Below are positions 44,301 through 54,895 of a DNA stretch of 64,000 nt, piece after piece (position 1 is the first letter of the stretch; every line of letters begins with the position of its first letter). A program made the position numbers and the translations under genes. Source of the DNA: Diploptera punctata (Eukaryota > Arthropoda > Insecta > Blattodea > Blaberidae); NCBI GenBank assembly GCA_030220185.1, contig JASPKZ010007248.1:1240001-1304000 (forward strand), in the 5' to 3' direction. The notes beneath the pieces are model-generated. The model saw only the letters and a program-made list of their open reading frames with translations. It searched no databases and had not been told where the DNA came from.

Positions 44301-47300
44301 TGGTAAACTGATAAGGACATTTTCGTAGAGTGAAAGATACGATTCCATAAATCAAGCAGATGTGATAAACTGATAAGGACCTTTTCGTAGAGTGAAAGAT
44401 ACGATTCCATAAATCAAGCAGATGTGGTAAACTGTTAAGGACATTTTCGTAGAGTGAAAGATACGATTCCATAAATCAAGCAGATGTGATGAACTGATAA
44501 GGACATTTCGTAGAGTGAAAGATACGATTCCATGAATCAAGCAGATGTGATAAACTGATAAGGACCTTTTCGTAGAGTGAAATATACGATTCCATAAATC
44601 AAGCAGATGTGTAAACTGTTAAGGACATTTTCGTAGAGTTGAAAGATACGATTCCATGATTCAAGCAGTTGTGATAAACTGATGAGGACCTTTTCGTAGA
44701 GTGAAAGATACGATTCCATAAATCAAGCAGATGTGATAAACTGATAAGGACATTTTCGTAGAGTGAAAGATACGATTCCATAAATCAAGCAGATGTGATA
44801 AACTGATAAGGACATTTTCGTAGAGTGAAAGATACGATTCCATAAATCAAGCAGATGTGGTAAACTGTTAAGGACTTTTCGTAGATTGAAAGATACGATT
44901 CCATGAATCAAGCAGTTGTGATAAACTGATAAGGACATTTCGTAGAGTGAAAGATTGGATTCCATGAATCAAGCAGATGTGATTAAACTGATAAGGACCT
45001 GATCGTAGAGTGAAAGATACGATTCCATAAATCAAGCAGATGTGATAAACTGATAAGGACCTTTCCGTAGAGTGAAAGATACGATTCCATAAATAAAGCA
45101 GATGTGGTAAACTGTTAAGGACATTTTCGTAGAGTGAACGATACGATTCCATAAATCAAGCAGATGTGATAAACTGATAAGGACATTTTCGTAGAGTGGA
45201 AGATAGGATTTCATAAATCAAGCAGACGTGAAAACTGATAAGGATCTTTTCGTAGAGGGAAGCTACGTTTCCATAAATCAGCCAGATGTGGTAAACTGTT
45301 AAGGACATTTTCGTAGAGTGAAAGAACGATTCCATAAATCAAGCAGATGTGATGAACTGATAAGGACATGTTCGTAGAGTGAAAGATACGATTCCATAAA
45401 TCAAGCAGATGTGATAAACTGATAAGGACCCTTTTCGTAGAGTGAAAGATACGATTCCATAAATCAAGCAGATGTGATAAACTGATAAGGACCTTTTCGT
45501 AGAGTGAAAGATACGATTCCATAAATCAAGCAGATGTGATAAACTGATAAGGACCTTTTCGTAGAGTGAAAGATACGATTCCATAAATCAAGCAGATGTG
45601 GTAAACTGTTAAGGACATTTTCGTAGATTGAAAGATACGATTCCATGAATCAAGCAGTTGTGATAAACTGATAAGGACCTTTTCGTAGAGTGAAAGATAC
45701 GATTCCATAAATCAAGCAGATGTGATAAACTGATAAGGACATTTTCGTAGAGTGAAAGATACGATTCCATAAATCAAGCAGATGTGATAAACTGATAAGG
45801 ACATTTTCGTAGAGTGAAAGATACGATTCCATAAATCAAGCAGATGTGATAAACTGATAAGGGCATTTTCGTAGAGTGAATGATACGATTTCTTAAATCA
45901 AGCAGATGTGGTAAACTGTTAAGGACATTTTCGTAGAGTGAAAGATACGATTCCATGAATCAAGCAGTTGTGATAAACTGATAAGGACATTTTCGTAGAG
46001 TGAAAGATAGGATTCCATGAATCAAGCAGATGTGATAAACTGATAAGGACATGATCGTAGAGTGAAAGATACGATTCCATAAATCAAGCAGATGTGATAA
46101 ACTGATAAGGACCTTTCCGTAGAGTGAAAGATACGATTCCATAAATAAAGCAGATGTGGTAAACTGTTAAGGACATTTTCGTAGAGTGAAAGATACGATT
46201 CCATAAATCAAGCAGATGTGATAAACTGATAAGGACATTTTCGTAGAGTGGAAGATAGGATTCCATAAATCAAGCAGACGTGATAAACTGATAAGGATCT
46301 TTTCGTAGAGTGAAAGATACGATTCCATAAATCAAGCAGATGTGGTAAACTGTTAAGGACATTTTCGTAGAGTGAAAGATACGATTCCATAAATCAAGCA
46401 GATATGATGAACTGATAAGGACATGTTCGTAGAGTGAAAGATACGATTCCATAAATCAAGCAGATGTGATAAACTGATAAGGACCTTTTTCGTAGAGTGA
46501 AAGATACGATACCAAAAATCAAGCAGATGTGATAAACTGATAAGGGCCTTTTCGTAGAGTGAAAGATACGATTCCATAAATCAAGCAGATGTGGTAAACT
46601 GTTAAGGACATTTTCGTAGAGTGAAAGATACGATTCCATGAATCAAGCAGATGTGATAAACTGATAAGGTCATTTTCGTAGAGTGAAAGATAGGATTCCA
46701 TGAATCAAGCAGATGTGATAAACTGATAAGGACCTTTTCGTAGAGTGAAAGATACGATTCCATAAATCAAGCAGATGTGATAAACTGATAAGGACCTTTT
46801 CGTAGAGTGAAAGATACGATTCCATAAATCAAGCAGATGTGATAAACTGATAAGGACCTTTTCGTAGTGTGAAAGATACGATTCCATATATCAAGCAGAT
46901 GTGATAAACTGTTAAGGACATTTTCGTAGAGTGAAAGATACGATTCCATAAATCAAGCAGATGTGATGAACTGATAAGGACATGTTCGTAGAGTGAAAGA
47001 TACGATTCCATGAATCAAGCAGATATGATAAACTGATAAGGACCTTTTCATAGAGTGAAAGATACGATTCCATAAATCAAGCAGATGTGGTAAACTGTTA
47101 AGGACATTTCCGTAGAGTGAAAGATACGATTCCATGAATCAAGCAGTTGTGATAAGCTGATAAGGACATTTTCGTAGAGTGAAAGATACGATTCCATAAA
47201 TCAAGCAGATGTGGTAAACTGTTAAGGACATTTTCGTAGAGTGAAAGATACGATTCCATGAATCAAAAGTTGTGATAAACTGATAAGGACATTTTCGTAG

Positions 47301-47936
47301 AGTGAAAGATAGGATTCCTTGAATCAAGCAGATGTGATAAACTGATAAGGACATGTTCGTAGAGTGAAAGATACGATTCCATAAATCAAGCAGATGTGAT
47401 AAACTGATAAGGACATTTTCGTATAGTGAAAAATACGATTCCATAAATCAAGCAGATGTTGTAAACTGTTAAGGACATTTTCGTAGAGTGAAATATACGA
47501 TTCCATGAATCAAGCAGTTGTGATAAACTGATAAGGACATTTTCGTAGAGTGAAAGTTAGGATTCCATGAATCAAGCAGATGTGATAAACTGATAAGGAC
47601 ATGTTCGTAGAGTGAAAGATACGATTCCATAAATCAAGCAGATGTGATAAACTGATAAGGACCTTTCCGTAGAGTGAAAGATACGATTCCATAAATAAAG
47701 CAGATGTGGTAAACTGTTAAGGACATTTTCGTAGAGTGAAAGATACGATTCCATAAATCAAGCAGATGTGATAAACTGATAAGGACATTTTCGTAGAGTG
47801 AAAGATAGGATTCCATAAATCAAGCAGACGTGATAAACTGATAAGGACATTTTCGTAGAGTGAAAGATACGATTCCATGAATCAAGCAGTTGTGATAAAC
47901 TGATAAGGACATTTTCGTAGAGTGAAAGATACAATT
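38369..47936 (+). repeat. 62-bp satellite array, about 154 units (9.6 kb)
   Basis: Unit: gataaactgataaggacatt, ttcgtagagtgaaagatacg, attccataaatcaagcagat, gt. Common variants are ggtaaactgtta, gatgaactgata, accttttcg, acatgttcg and acatttccg, arranged in recurring patterns. A 7-unit (434-bp) higher-order repeat is visible at 39310-39743 and 39744-40177. A rare aaataaagcag variant marks four longer related blocks (about 43350, 45092, 46143 and 47695). Because 62 is not a multiple of three, every minus-strand frame yields overlapping 60-codon frames; these are not genes. Single-base length changes cluster at 40.4-40.8, 43.4-44.3 and 44.5-45.4 kb. Confidence 0.97.
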
Positions 47937-47944
47937 TTCCATAC

Positions 47945-48465
47945 TGTGTTGCGAGGGGTATTCAACTCCCCACTTAATTTCTGCACTTCTAGTTACCTGG
48001 CGTCCTAATTTGAAAAGTTATCTTCTTACCACAATATTGACACTAGGTCACAACATAATTGTCTGCTAACAATCCCTCTTTATAGCACTTCCCCTTATTC
48101 TACTTTTTCACAGTAGCCTCTGCCCGCTCCTGGTATTCCCTCCCTCAAGATATCAGGGATTGCCGCACACTTTGACACTTTGAAATCATGCTTATACAAT
48201 TACCTGTTGTTAAATAATTAAATTTTCACAAGAACTAAATTTATTCTATCTCATTAATAGTTCAATTTTCTTTAATTTTTCTATCTTGTTCATTTTATAT
48301 TAAATCTAGAGTAAATAAAATATATTGTAAATAATAATTATGTTTGTAGATATATCATGTAATAATTTTGTTTATTGTAATTTGTATGTAAGAATACATT
48401 TTGTATTTTTTAATTTGGTTGAGTGGTAGACAAGGCCTTAATTCTGCAAGGTAAAATAAAGTTAT
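47945..48465 (+). mobile_element. 3' end of a CR1/jockey-like LINE
   Basis: Near 48130-48180 the sequence encodes SWYSLPQDIRDCRTL then stops, recalling the WNSLP..IR.. segment near the C-terminus of CR1/jockey-type proteins. It is followed by about 270 bp of AT-rich 3' UTR, the word 'ggttgagtggtagacaaggc' and an (att)n tail at 48464-48525. Matching tails occur at 22.8 and 54.9 kb. It directly abuts the satellite array. Confidence 0.65.
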
Positions 48466-48481
48466 TATTATTATTATTTAC

Positions 48482-48525
<44 letters not shown>
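48464..48525 (+). repeat. (ATT)n microsatellite
   Basis: About twenty att units forming the tail of the LINE fragment. Confidence 0.95.
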
Positions 48526-48527
<2 letters not shown>

Positions 48528-49044
48528 TTTGGTTGGATTGTGTTGTCTGTGAGTAGCCTCCTGTGAGTGCCGACACACGCAGCACATCTCTGTGATCTCT
48601 CAAGCATCACTTTGCACGTCCTTTCACAGGTCGATATCGTGTAACACTCTGTTCCTACACCAGATGTCCTCACTCACTCTAGCTATTTTCAAATTTTATC
48701 CAATGTAAATTATCAACAGTAATCTAACAAGAGGTTGTGGGTTTTCTGAAAAAAGTCGTGAATGATTTTGTCTAATGAAAAACTCAACCTCGCGTTGAAT
48801 CGGGAGTGACTATTTACCGAATAATACAACATCAAAAGCAAAAAATAATTATAATGTTTACCAAATGTGTGGTTGTGTATTCCGATCTTACTTCCGGCCG
48901 GTTTCTAAGCCGGCTGTATAGTTATAATAGCATATATTCACAGTAAATATCTTTGGGCTTGGAAAAAATCAATAACAGATGATTGTATGAGAAATAACTA
49001 TTAACAATAATTCAGATTCATTATAGAACATTTAAAATATTTTT
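48526..49044. other. No recognised feature
   Basis: No motif-bearing frame or shared repeat recognised. Confidence 0.45.
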
Positions 49045-49742
49045 TTAAATATATGGTCACACGTAGAAATACATTATGCAATGGAAATGGACAGCTAATG
49101 ACAAATGAGGGAAATTTTGAGGAAGTGGCTGAATTCAAATAACTAGGAACAATACTCACAAATAGGAATGAGATGCACAAAGAAATTAAACATAGGCTCA
49201 ATTCTGGAAATGCGTGCTATTATGCATTGCAGAGACTATTGATGTCCCAACTCCTTTCAAAAAACATTAAACTGAAAATATATAAAACTATAATTCCACC
49301 AGTTATATTATATCGATGCGAAACATGGACTCTTACTTTAAGGGAGGAAAGGAGATTACAAGTATTTGAGAATAAAGTACTTAGGAAAATTTTTGGACCA
49401 AAGAGAGATGAACAAACAGGTGGATTGAGAAGACTACATAACAATGAACCACATGGTCTTTATAGGAAGCCAGATATAATAAGAACAGTTAACTCTCATA
49501 GACTGCGATGGGCAGGACATGTTGCACGTATGGGGAATGAAAGACTTGCATGGAAGCTTCTTGTAGGAAAGCCAGTTGGTAGACCAAAAATTAGGTGGGA
49601 GAATAACATTAACTATGATTTGAGGGAAGTAGATTATACATGGAATGATTGGAAAGCATTAGCTCAGGATAGGGATGTATGGAGAGCTTATGTCCGCGCG
49701 GCCATGAACCTACTGGTTCAATAGCGTCAGTGAGTAAGAAAG
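49045..49742 (+). pseudogene. 5'-truncated RTE-like element
   Basis: Starts within the RT connection region ('tatggtcacacgtagaaata') and keeps one frame over 49173-49724 (183 codons): LNSGNACYYALQRLLMSQLL, CETWTLTLREERRLQ, GHVARMGNERLAWKLLVGKP. Deviations are taa in place of tac near 49140 (stop) and a 12-nt loss of EGKR. It ends NLLVQ-stop followed by a degraded gagtaag tail. The next RTE copy inserted about 55 bp downstream. Confidence 0.88.
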
Positions 49743-50002
49743 TAATATTTTTTTTAGAGCAGAGAACAAACCTTTTTTTTGGGTATTTTTTTAAGTTGGA
49801 CTGGTCGAAGGTGATAAGCCAGACGAAAAAAGTACCTTGGGCGAAAGAGTGACGATCTTTCACCGTAAAAATACAACCGTCAAGAAATGCGGACATGGGT
49901 TCATCTGGGGTAAAATTTTCCGGAGGTCAAATAGTCCCCCATTCGGTTCTCCGGGCGGGGACTACTTCAGGGAACCCATGCCAAAGGCTCAAACACAGGG
50001 AC

Positions 50003-50850
50003 ATGTTCCTAGGAACATGGAATGTTAGGACTTTATACCAATAGGCGGGGCACTAGAGATATTAACGCAGGAATTGGATAAATCGCCCTTGGATATAGTC
50101 GCTTTACAGGAAGTTAGGTGGCCAGGAGAAGGTAGTCAGGAATCAGGAAGCTTTGCATTATACTATGGGGGTGCAGAAAGACCTGCATTTGGAACGGGTT
50201 TTTTAGTCAGAAGGAGGATCCTATCCGCTATCCGAGATATTAAATTTGTTAGTGATAGGATATCATACATAATTCTAAAGGGTAAACGACATGATTTTAT
50301 AATTGTAAATGTACATGCCCCCACAGAAGATAAAGATGACAAGATCAAGGATGAGTTCTATGAAGAATTAGAATGCTTATTTGATACCCTTTCACGATAT
50401 CATATGAAAATTGTCTTAGGAGATTTTAATGCAAAAGTGGGGCGGGAAGATATATTCAAACCAACAATAGGCAAATTCAGTCTTCATGAAGATAGTAACG
50501 ACAACGGGGTTAGATTAGTCACATTTGCCACATCAAAGAATCTCATTGTTAAGAGCACAACATTTCAGCATAAGGATATTCATAAATACACCTGGACGTC
50601 CCCAGATGGAGAAACTCGGAACCAGATAGATCATGTATTAGTGGATAAAAGCTGGCACAGTAGCATCATTGATGTTAGATCAGTTAGAGGGACAGACTGC
50701 AATTCGGATCATCATCTGGTCAGAGTGAAAATCAGACAACGGCTATCGCTTATGAGAGGAACGAACGCTAAAGATGATTCTGTAAAATATGAATTAAAAA
50801 ACTTGAAAAATGATGAAATGCGGCAAGAAATACCAAATCAAAATAGCTAA
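50003..50850 (+). pseudogene. RTE protein, endonuclease domain (frameshifted)
   Basis: The start ATG at 50003 gives MFLGTWNVRTLY, then inserted bases (taccaataggcgg; the other copy reads tacaatagcgg) break the frame. From 50074 the frame continues 258 codons: VALQEVRW (catalytic Glu), RRILSAIRDIKFVSDRISYI, LGDFNAKVGRED (Asp/Asn), NQIDHVLVDKSWHSS and CNSDHHLVRVKIR (Asp/His). These are the conserved blocks of the exonuclease-endonuclease-phosphatase fold used to nick target DNA in LINE retrotransposition. A one-base insertion at about 50829 (caagaaatacc) ends the frame prematurely. Confidence 0.88.
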
Positions 50851-51572
50851 TAGATTTGAAGTACTGGAATCTTCAGATGACAATGTGCAAAAGAAGAAGA
50901 AACTGATATAAATAAAGAATGGGAGGCTATAAGAGATACTATTAAATTGTCAGCATCAGAAAGCATTGGTTGTTTAAAAAAGAGGCAAAACAAGAAATGG
51001 TTTGATGAGGAATGTGCCGACATTGTAAAGAAAGAAAGCTAGCAAAAATGAAATGGTTACACGAGCCAAATGAGGTAAATTTAGAGCAATTGGGTAGTGT
51101 TAGAAGGGAAACCACCAAGTTACTAAAGAGTAAAAAGAGGGAATATTTGAGAGAGAAGATTAATGATCTTGAAATGAATGCAAAAAATAGTAACATTAGA
51201 GAATTATATCAGGGAATTAGGATAAGAGAAGAGGGGTTTCAGGCTAGAACAAACATAATTCGGAATGAAAATGGGGATATGATTGCAGATTCTAGGAGTA
51301 TATTAAATAGATGGAAAGGTTACTTTAATCAGCTATTAAATGTACATACAGAACAGGACATTGAGGAGGATAAGTTACAGACAGCAGAAATGCTAGTCGC
51401 AGAGCCAAGTGCATTAGAGGTTGAAATGGCGATTGAAAAATTGAAGATGTATAAAGCATCAGGTTCAGATGAGATCCCAGCAGAACTGATAAAATCAGGG
51501 GGAGAAAAATTGATGGACAAGATACGCTGGTTGCTTAGTATGATTTGGGAAAAAAAGAGCTCTTCCAGATGA
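50851..51572 (+). pseudogene. RTE protein, linker and RT N-terminal part (frameshifted)
   Basis: Compared with the minus-strand copy, this stretch has a 4-nt deletion near 50888 (tgtgcaaaag) and a 1-nt deletion near 51030, then one frame (51012-51572). That frame has a basic coiled linker (RRETTKLLKSKKREYLREKI), SILNRWKGYFNQLLNVH, and the RT entry motif MYKASGSDEIPAELIKSGGE. A further indel at the A-run (gggaaaaaaagagc, about 51548) shifts into the next frame. Confidence 0.85.
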
Positions 51573-52933
51573 ATGGAAGGAATCAATTATCTTACCAATT
51601 TATAAGAAAGAAGATAAAACTGATTGCAACAACTACAGGGGCATCTCATTACTTTCAACTTCGTAAAATTCTAACAAATATATTAGTAAGCAGACTTACT
51701 CCCTATATTGATGACATTCTAGGAGATCATCAATGTGCATTTAGAAGAAACAGGTCTACAACAGATCAGATTTTCAGTATAAGACAGATTTTAGAGAAGA
51801 AATGGGAATATAATGGTACTGTACATCAACTATATGTAGACTTCAAAAAAGCGTATGATTCAATTAAGAGGGAGAAGTTATATAGCATCCTCCTGGAGTT
51901 CGGAATTCCTAAAAAGTTGGTTAGACTTATACGAATGTGTCTAAATGGCTCAAAGAGTAGGGTGCGTGTAGGCAAACAGTTTTCAGACACTTTTGAAATC
52001 CAGAATGGGTTGAAGCAAGTAGATGCACTATCTCCTCTACTATTTAATTTTGTACTAGAGCATGCCATTAAATCTTTAGAGAATGAGGAAGGCTTACAAC
52101 TCAATGGTATTAATAAGCTGTTAGTTTATGCTGATGATGTAGTACTACTGGCCGATAGCGAGGAGATACTAAAGGCCAACACGCACACACTATTGAGTAA
52201 CACTAAGAAATTAGGACTGGAAGTAAATATCAGTAAAACTAAATATTTGGTCACACGTAGAAATTCAGTATATAATGGAAATGGACAGCTAATGACAAAT
52301 GAGGGAAATTTTCAGGAAGTGGCTGAATTCAAATACCTAGGAACAATAATCACAAATAGGAATGAGATGCACAAAGAAATTAAACTTAGGCTCAATTCTG
52401 GAAATGCTTGCTATTATGCATTGCAGAGACTTTTGATGTCCCAACTCCTTTCAAAAAACGTTAAGCTGAAAATATATAAAACTATTATTCTACCAGTTAT
52501 ATTATATGGGTGCGAAACATGGACTCTTACTTTAAGGGAGGAAAGGAGATTACGAGTATTTGAGAATAAAGTTCTTAGGAAAATTTTTGGACCAAAGAGA
52601 GATGAACAGACAGGTGAATGGAGAAGACTACATAACAATGAACTACATGGTCTTTATAGGAAGCCAAATATAATAAGAACAGTTAAGTCTCGTAGACTGC
52701 GATGGGCAGGACATGTTGCACGTATGGGGAATGAAAGACCTGCATGGAAGCTTCTTGTAGGAAAGCCAGAGGGAAAGCGCCCAGTTGGTAGGCCAAGAAT
52801 GAGGTGGGAGAACAACATTAACTATGATTTGAGGGAAGTAGATTATACAGGGAATGATTGGAAAGCATTAGCTCAGGATAGGGATGTATGGAGAGCTTAT
52901 GTCCGCGCGGCCATGAACCTTCGGGTTCGATAG
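51545..52933 (+). pseudogene. RTE protein, reverse transcriptase and C-terminal segment (open for 462 codons)
   Basis: After about 40 codons partly out of register because of a 2-nt loss near 51665, the frame contains DHQCAFRRNRSTTDQIF, motif A YVDFKKAYDSIKR, motif B altered to LKQVDALSPLLFN (the minus-strand copy has the conserved QGD), and motif C LLVYADDVVLLADS with both catalytic Asp. The C-terminal part is CETWTLTLREERRLRVFENK, FGPKRDEQTGEW, GHVARMGNERPAWKLLVGKP, GRPRMRWENNINYDLREV. It ends NLRVR-stop, then tgccagtga and the tail. The Gly-to-Val change in motif B would be expected to impair RT even if the frame were whole. Confidence 0.9.
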
Positions 52934-52981
52934 TGCCAGTGAGTAAGTAAGTAAGTAAGTAAGTAAGTATTTTTTTAAGTT

Positions 52982-53379
52982 TCTTTTGGCATTTCTTGCT
53001 GTACCATATCGATCACACAATGTTGAATAGATATCCTTGTCAAAGAAGTTAATTTGCGGAGATATCTCTCATTACGAACAGGAAGAGGTAGAATTATCAA
53101 CAGGAAGAGACACGATTATCGGTAAAATAGTCATAATTATTTAACATTTCGTCAAGGGATCGCATTACAATGGATCATATACTCGGACTTTGACATCAAA
53201 TAAACTCGGAAGTAAAGAAGAGGATGAGCTCTGTTGTGATCATAAACTGAATGTTTACATTCTAAAGGAATACACATCACAAGTTACAGACCAGCCGTTC
53301 TGAGGCCAGAACACCTTTACCTGTGATGATGGCCCGTTTGCTTCTGAAATTCGAATTATTTTGTGATATAAGATTATTA
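52982..53379. other. No recognised feature
   Basis: No motif or shared repeat recognised. Confidence 0.45.
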
Positions 53380-53928
53380 TGGGCTCGTGGTCAGTGACTC
53401 TGACTAGAGTTCACGAGGTCCCTGATTCGATTCCCGGTCAGACCATATGAATTTTTCCTTAAAGACAATTGAATAGTTGCCTCGAAAAGAGATCTAACTA
53501 ACAAAAATTTGAAAGTTGAGTTTTCAATGAATTAGTGATCTAACTGGGGGGTGGTGCATGTAAAACTATCCTTACTAACTTTCAGATGAGATTTATATAT
53601 TTTTAAAAGTTGGCATTCGTGCTAATAGTGATGTATATGTAACAAAATGGCTGATGAACTTAGGCAAGCTATAAGAAGCAATTTATGGGTTACATCTGTT
53701 TTCGGGCAACTATTCAATTTTTCTTACGGTTGCGCATGGTGTCGAATTTTGGTTAAGGACTCTCCTGCCGCTACATTTTTATTAATCACCCATATCATCG
53801 CCATAATGTAACTCGGCCTTCCAGGTGCCCCAACTTATGAAATGCATTACAATTCCGCAAAAGCCACTGGAGAAAGCCAAAAAAGACAACCTGATGGTAT
53901 TGGATAAAATAGCATGGAGTTTACTCAG
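53380..53928 (+). mobile_element. SINE family A-like element split by a small inverted-repeat element
   Basis: A tRNA-like head (gctcgtggtcagtgactctg ... ttcgattcccggtcagacc) at 53382-53450. The family A 3' half is at about 53735-53928 ('ggactctcctgccgctacat', 'aactcggccttccaggtgcc'). The 253-bp element at 53467-53719 interrupts it. The head differs from other family A heads, so it may be a chimaera. Confidence 0.7.
53467..53719. mobile_element. 253-bp MITE-like element, ~31-bp inverted ends
   Basis: The left end aattgaatagttgcctcgaa is inverted at the right (reverse complement aattgaatagttgcccgaaa), and pairing extends about 31 bp. No coding. Superfamily unknown. Confidence 0.75.
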
Positions 53929-54114
53929 CCACAGTAGCTATTTGATCGAAAAACTGTATCATGATAACTGTATTCCTGAACCAGTCAGTGATTAAATTCA
54001 CTTGGGTTGGTCTTAGCTCTTCGGAGGTATATTATCAATAAGTAAAACCCCTCTCCCGACAGGTAGTGTCACTGTAAGGTCCGGGTGGCATGTAAGAGCA
54101 CCTGCAAGGTGAGA
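53929..54114. other. No recognised feature
   Basis: No motif or shared repeat recognised. Confidence 0.4.
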
Positions 54115-54790
54115 GGTTAAACTGAGTTAATGGAATTGACAGACTGAGTAACTAAGTAAGAAACTAACTGATCAAGTATGTGACTATGTAACCACTAACA
54201 ACTAACTAAGTAACTAAGTGACTGACTGACTGACAAGGAACTGTCAACCATTACATGCCGAAACCTATCTTGAAATTTATTCCAGAGAAGTGTTGTGATG
54301 TACCAAGTCTTCGTTTTTAACTGCAAGGCACGGAAATCAAAGCCAGAATCCAGTAATGGTAACACACTATACGGCGCATGTGGACGTCCCTGCTTGAATA
54401 AGAGTGGAGTGGAGTCAGGCGGGACGCGGAGCGGACGGCAGGTAGTGAGGATTATCCAATCTATCAATTCAAGAGTTGTATTACTTGCCTATAACTTAAA
54501 TGAGGTATTTAGTAGTGGATTTTAGTGCCTTGCAGTTAAAAAGGCAATTATTCTTTGAACACGGTCTTGGTACTTCAGAACGCTTCTCTTCAAGATAGAT
54601 TTTGGCATGCAAAGGTTGATAGTTCTGTTGTTTGTTAATGAAATGAAATGAATTAACTGACTGTCTTACTGACTGAATAACGAAGTAACAAAGAAACTAA
54701 CTGACTAGATAACTGACTCCATAAACCACTAACAACTTACTAAATTACTAAATAACTGATTACATAACGAATTAACTAATTGATTCACTG
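54115..54790 (+). repeat. Degenerate taac/tgac tetranucleotide tract, split by nested MITEs
   Basis: Words such as taactaagtaac, gactgactgactgac and taactgactgtcttactgac occupy 54115-54235 and 54640-54790. The 400 bp between is a MITE pair, so the tract was once continuous. Confidence 0.75.
54236..54625. mobile_element. MITE-like element (outer) containing a second one (inner)
   Basis: Outer inverted arms: 'aactgtcaaccattacatgc...tatcttgaaa' at the left (54239-54306) and, at the right, the reverse complement 'aactatcaacctttgcatgc...tatcttgaag'. Inner arms: tttttaactgcaaggcac (54311-54329) and its inverse gtgccttgcagttaaaaa (about 54523-54541). The left outer arm also recurs alone at 62769-62842. 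Confidence 0.75.
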
Positions 54791-54895
54791 ATTTGCACTT
54801 TCTGGAAATATGGAGCCCGGACATTCATGGCTGCGCGGACATAAGCTCTCCAACATTTGTATCCTGAGATAATGTTTTCAATCATCCCTGTATAA

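Larger units (their letters stand above)
49798..52966 (+). mobile_element. Near-full-length RTE-like non-LTR retrotransposon with 15-bp target duplication
   Basis: gtatttttttaagtt occurs at 49783-49797 and 52967-52981, fixing the insert at 3,169 bp. Its start (ggactggtcgaaggtgataa) lies inside the 5' region present in the 59.8-kb copy, so it is slightly 5'-truncated. It carries an apurinic-type endonuclease, a reverse transcriptase and the C-terminal GHVARM...GRPRMRW segment. The 3' UTR is only about nine bases before a (taag)n tail. Several indels break the frame. Confidence 0.93.

Noticed and set aside
38380..47816. Dozens of 60-165-codon minus-strand frames with MESYLSLYE...
   Set aside because: Products of a 62-bp satellite unit; starts recur every 62 bp, and each frame ends at the same tga of gcttga. 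Not a gene family.
38369..47936. CENP-B-box-like word in the satellite (tttcgtagagtgaaaga)
   Set aside because: Matches the ttcg start but lacks the required A and CGGG positions; not a CENP-B box.
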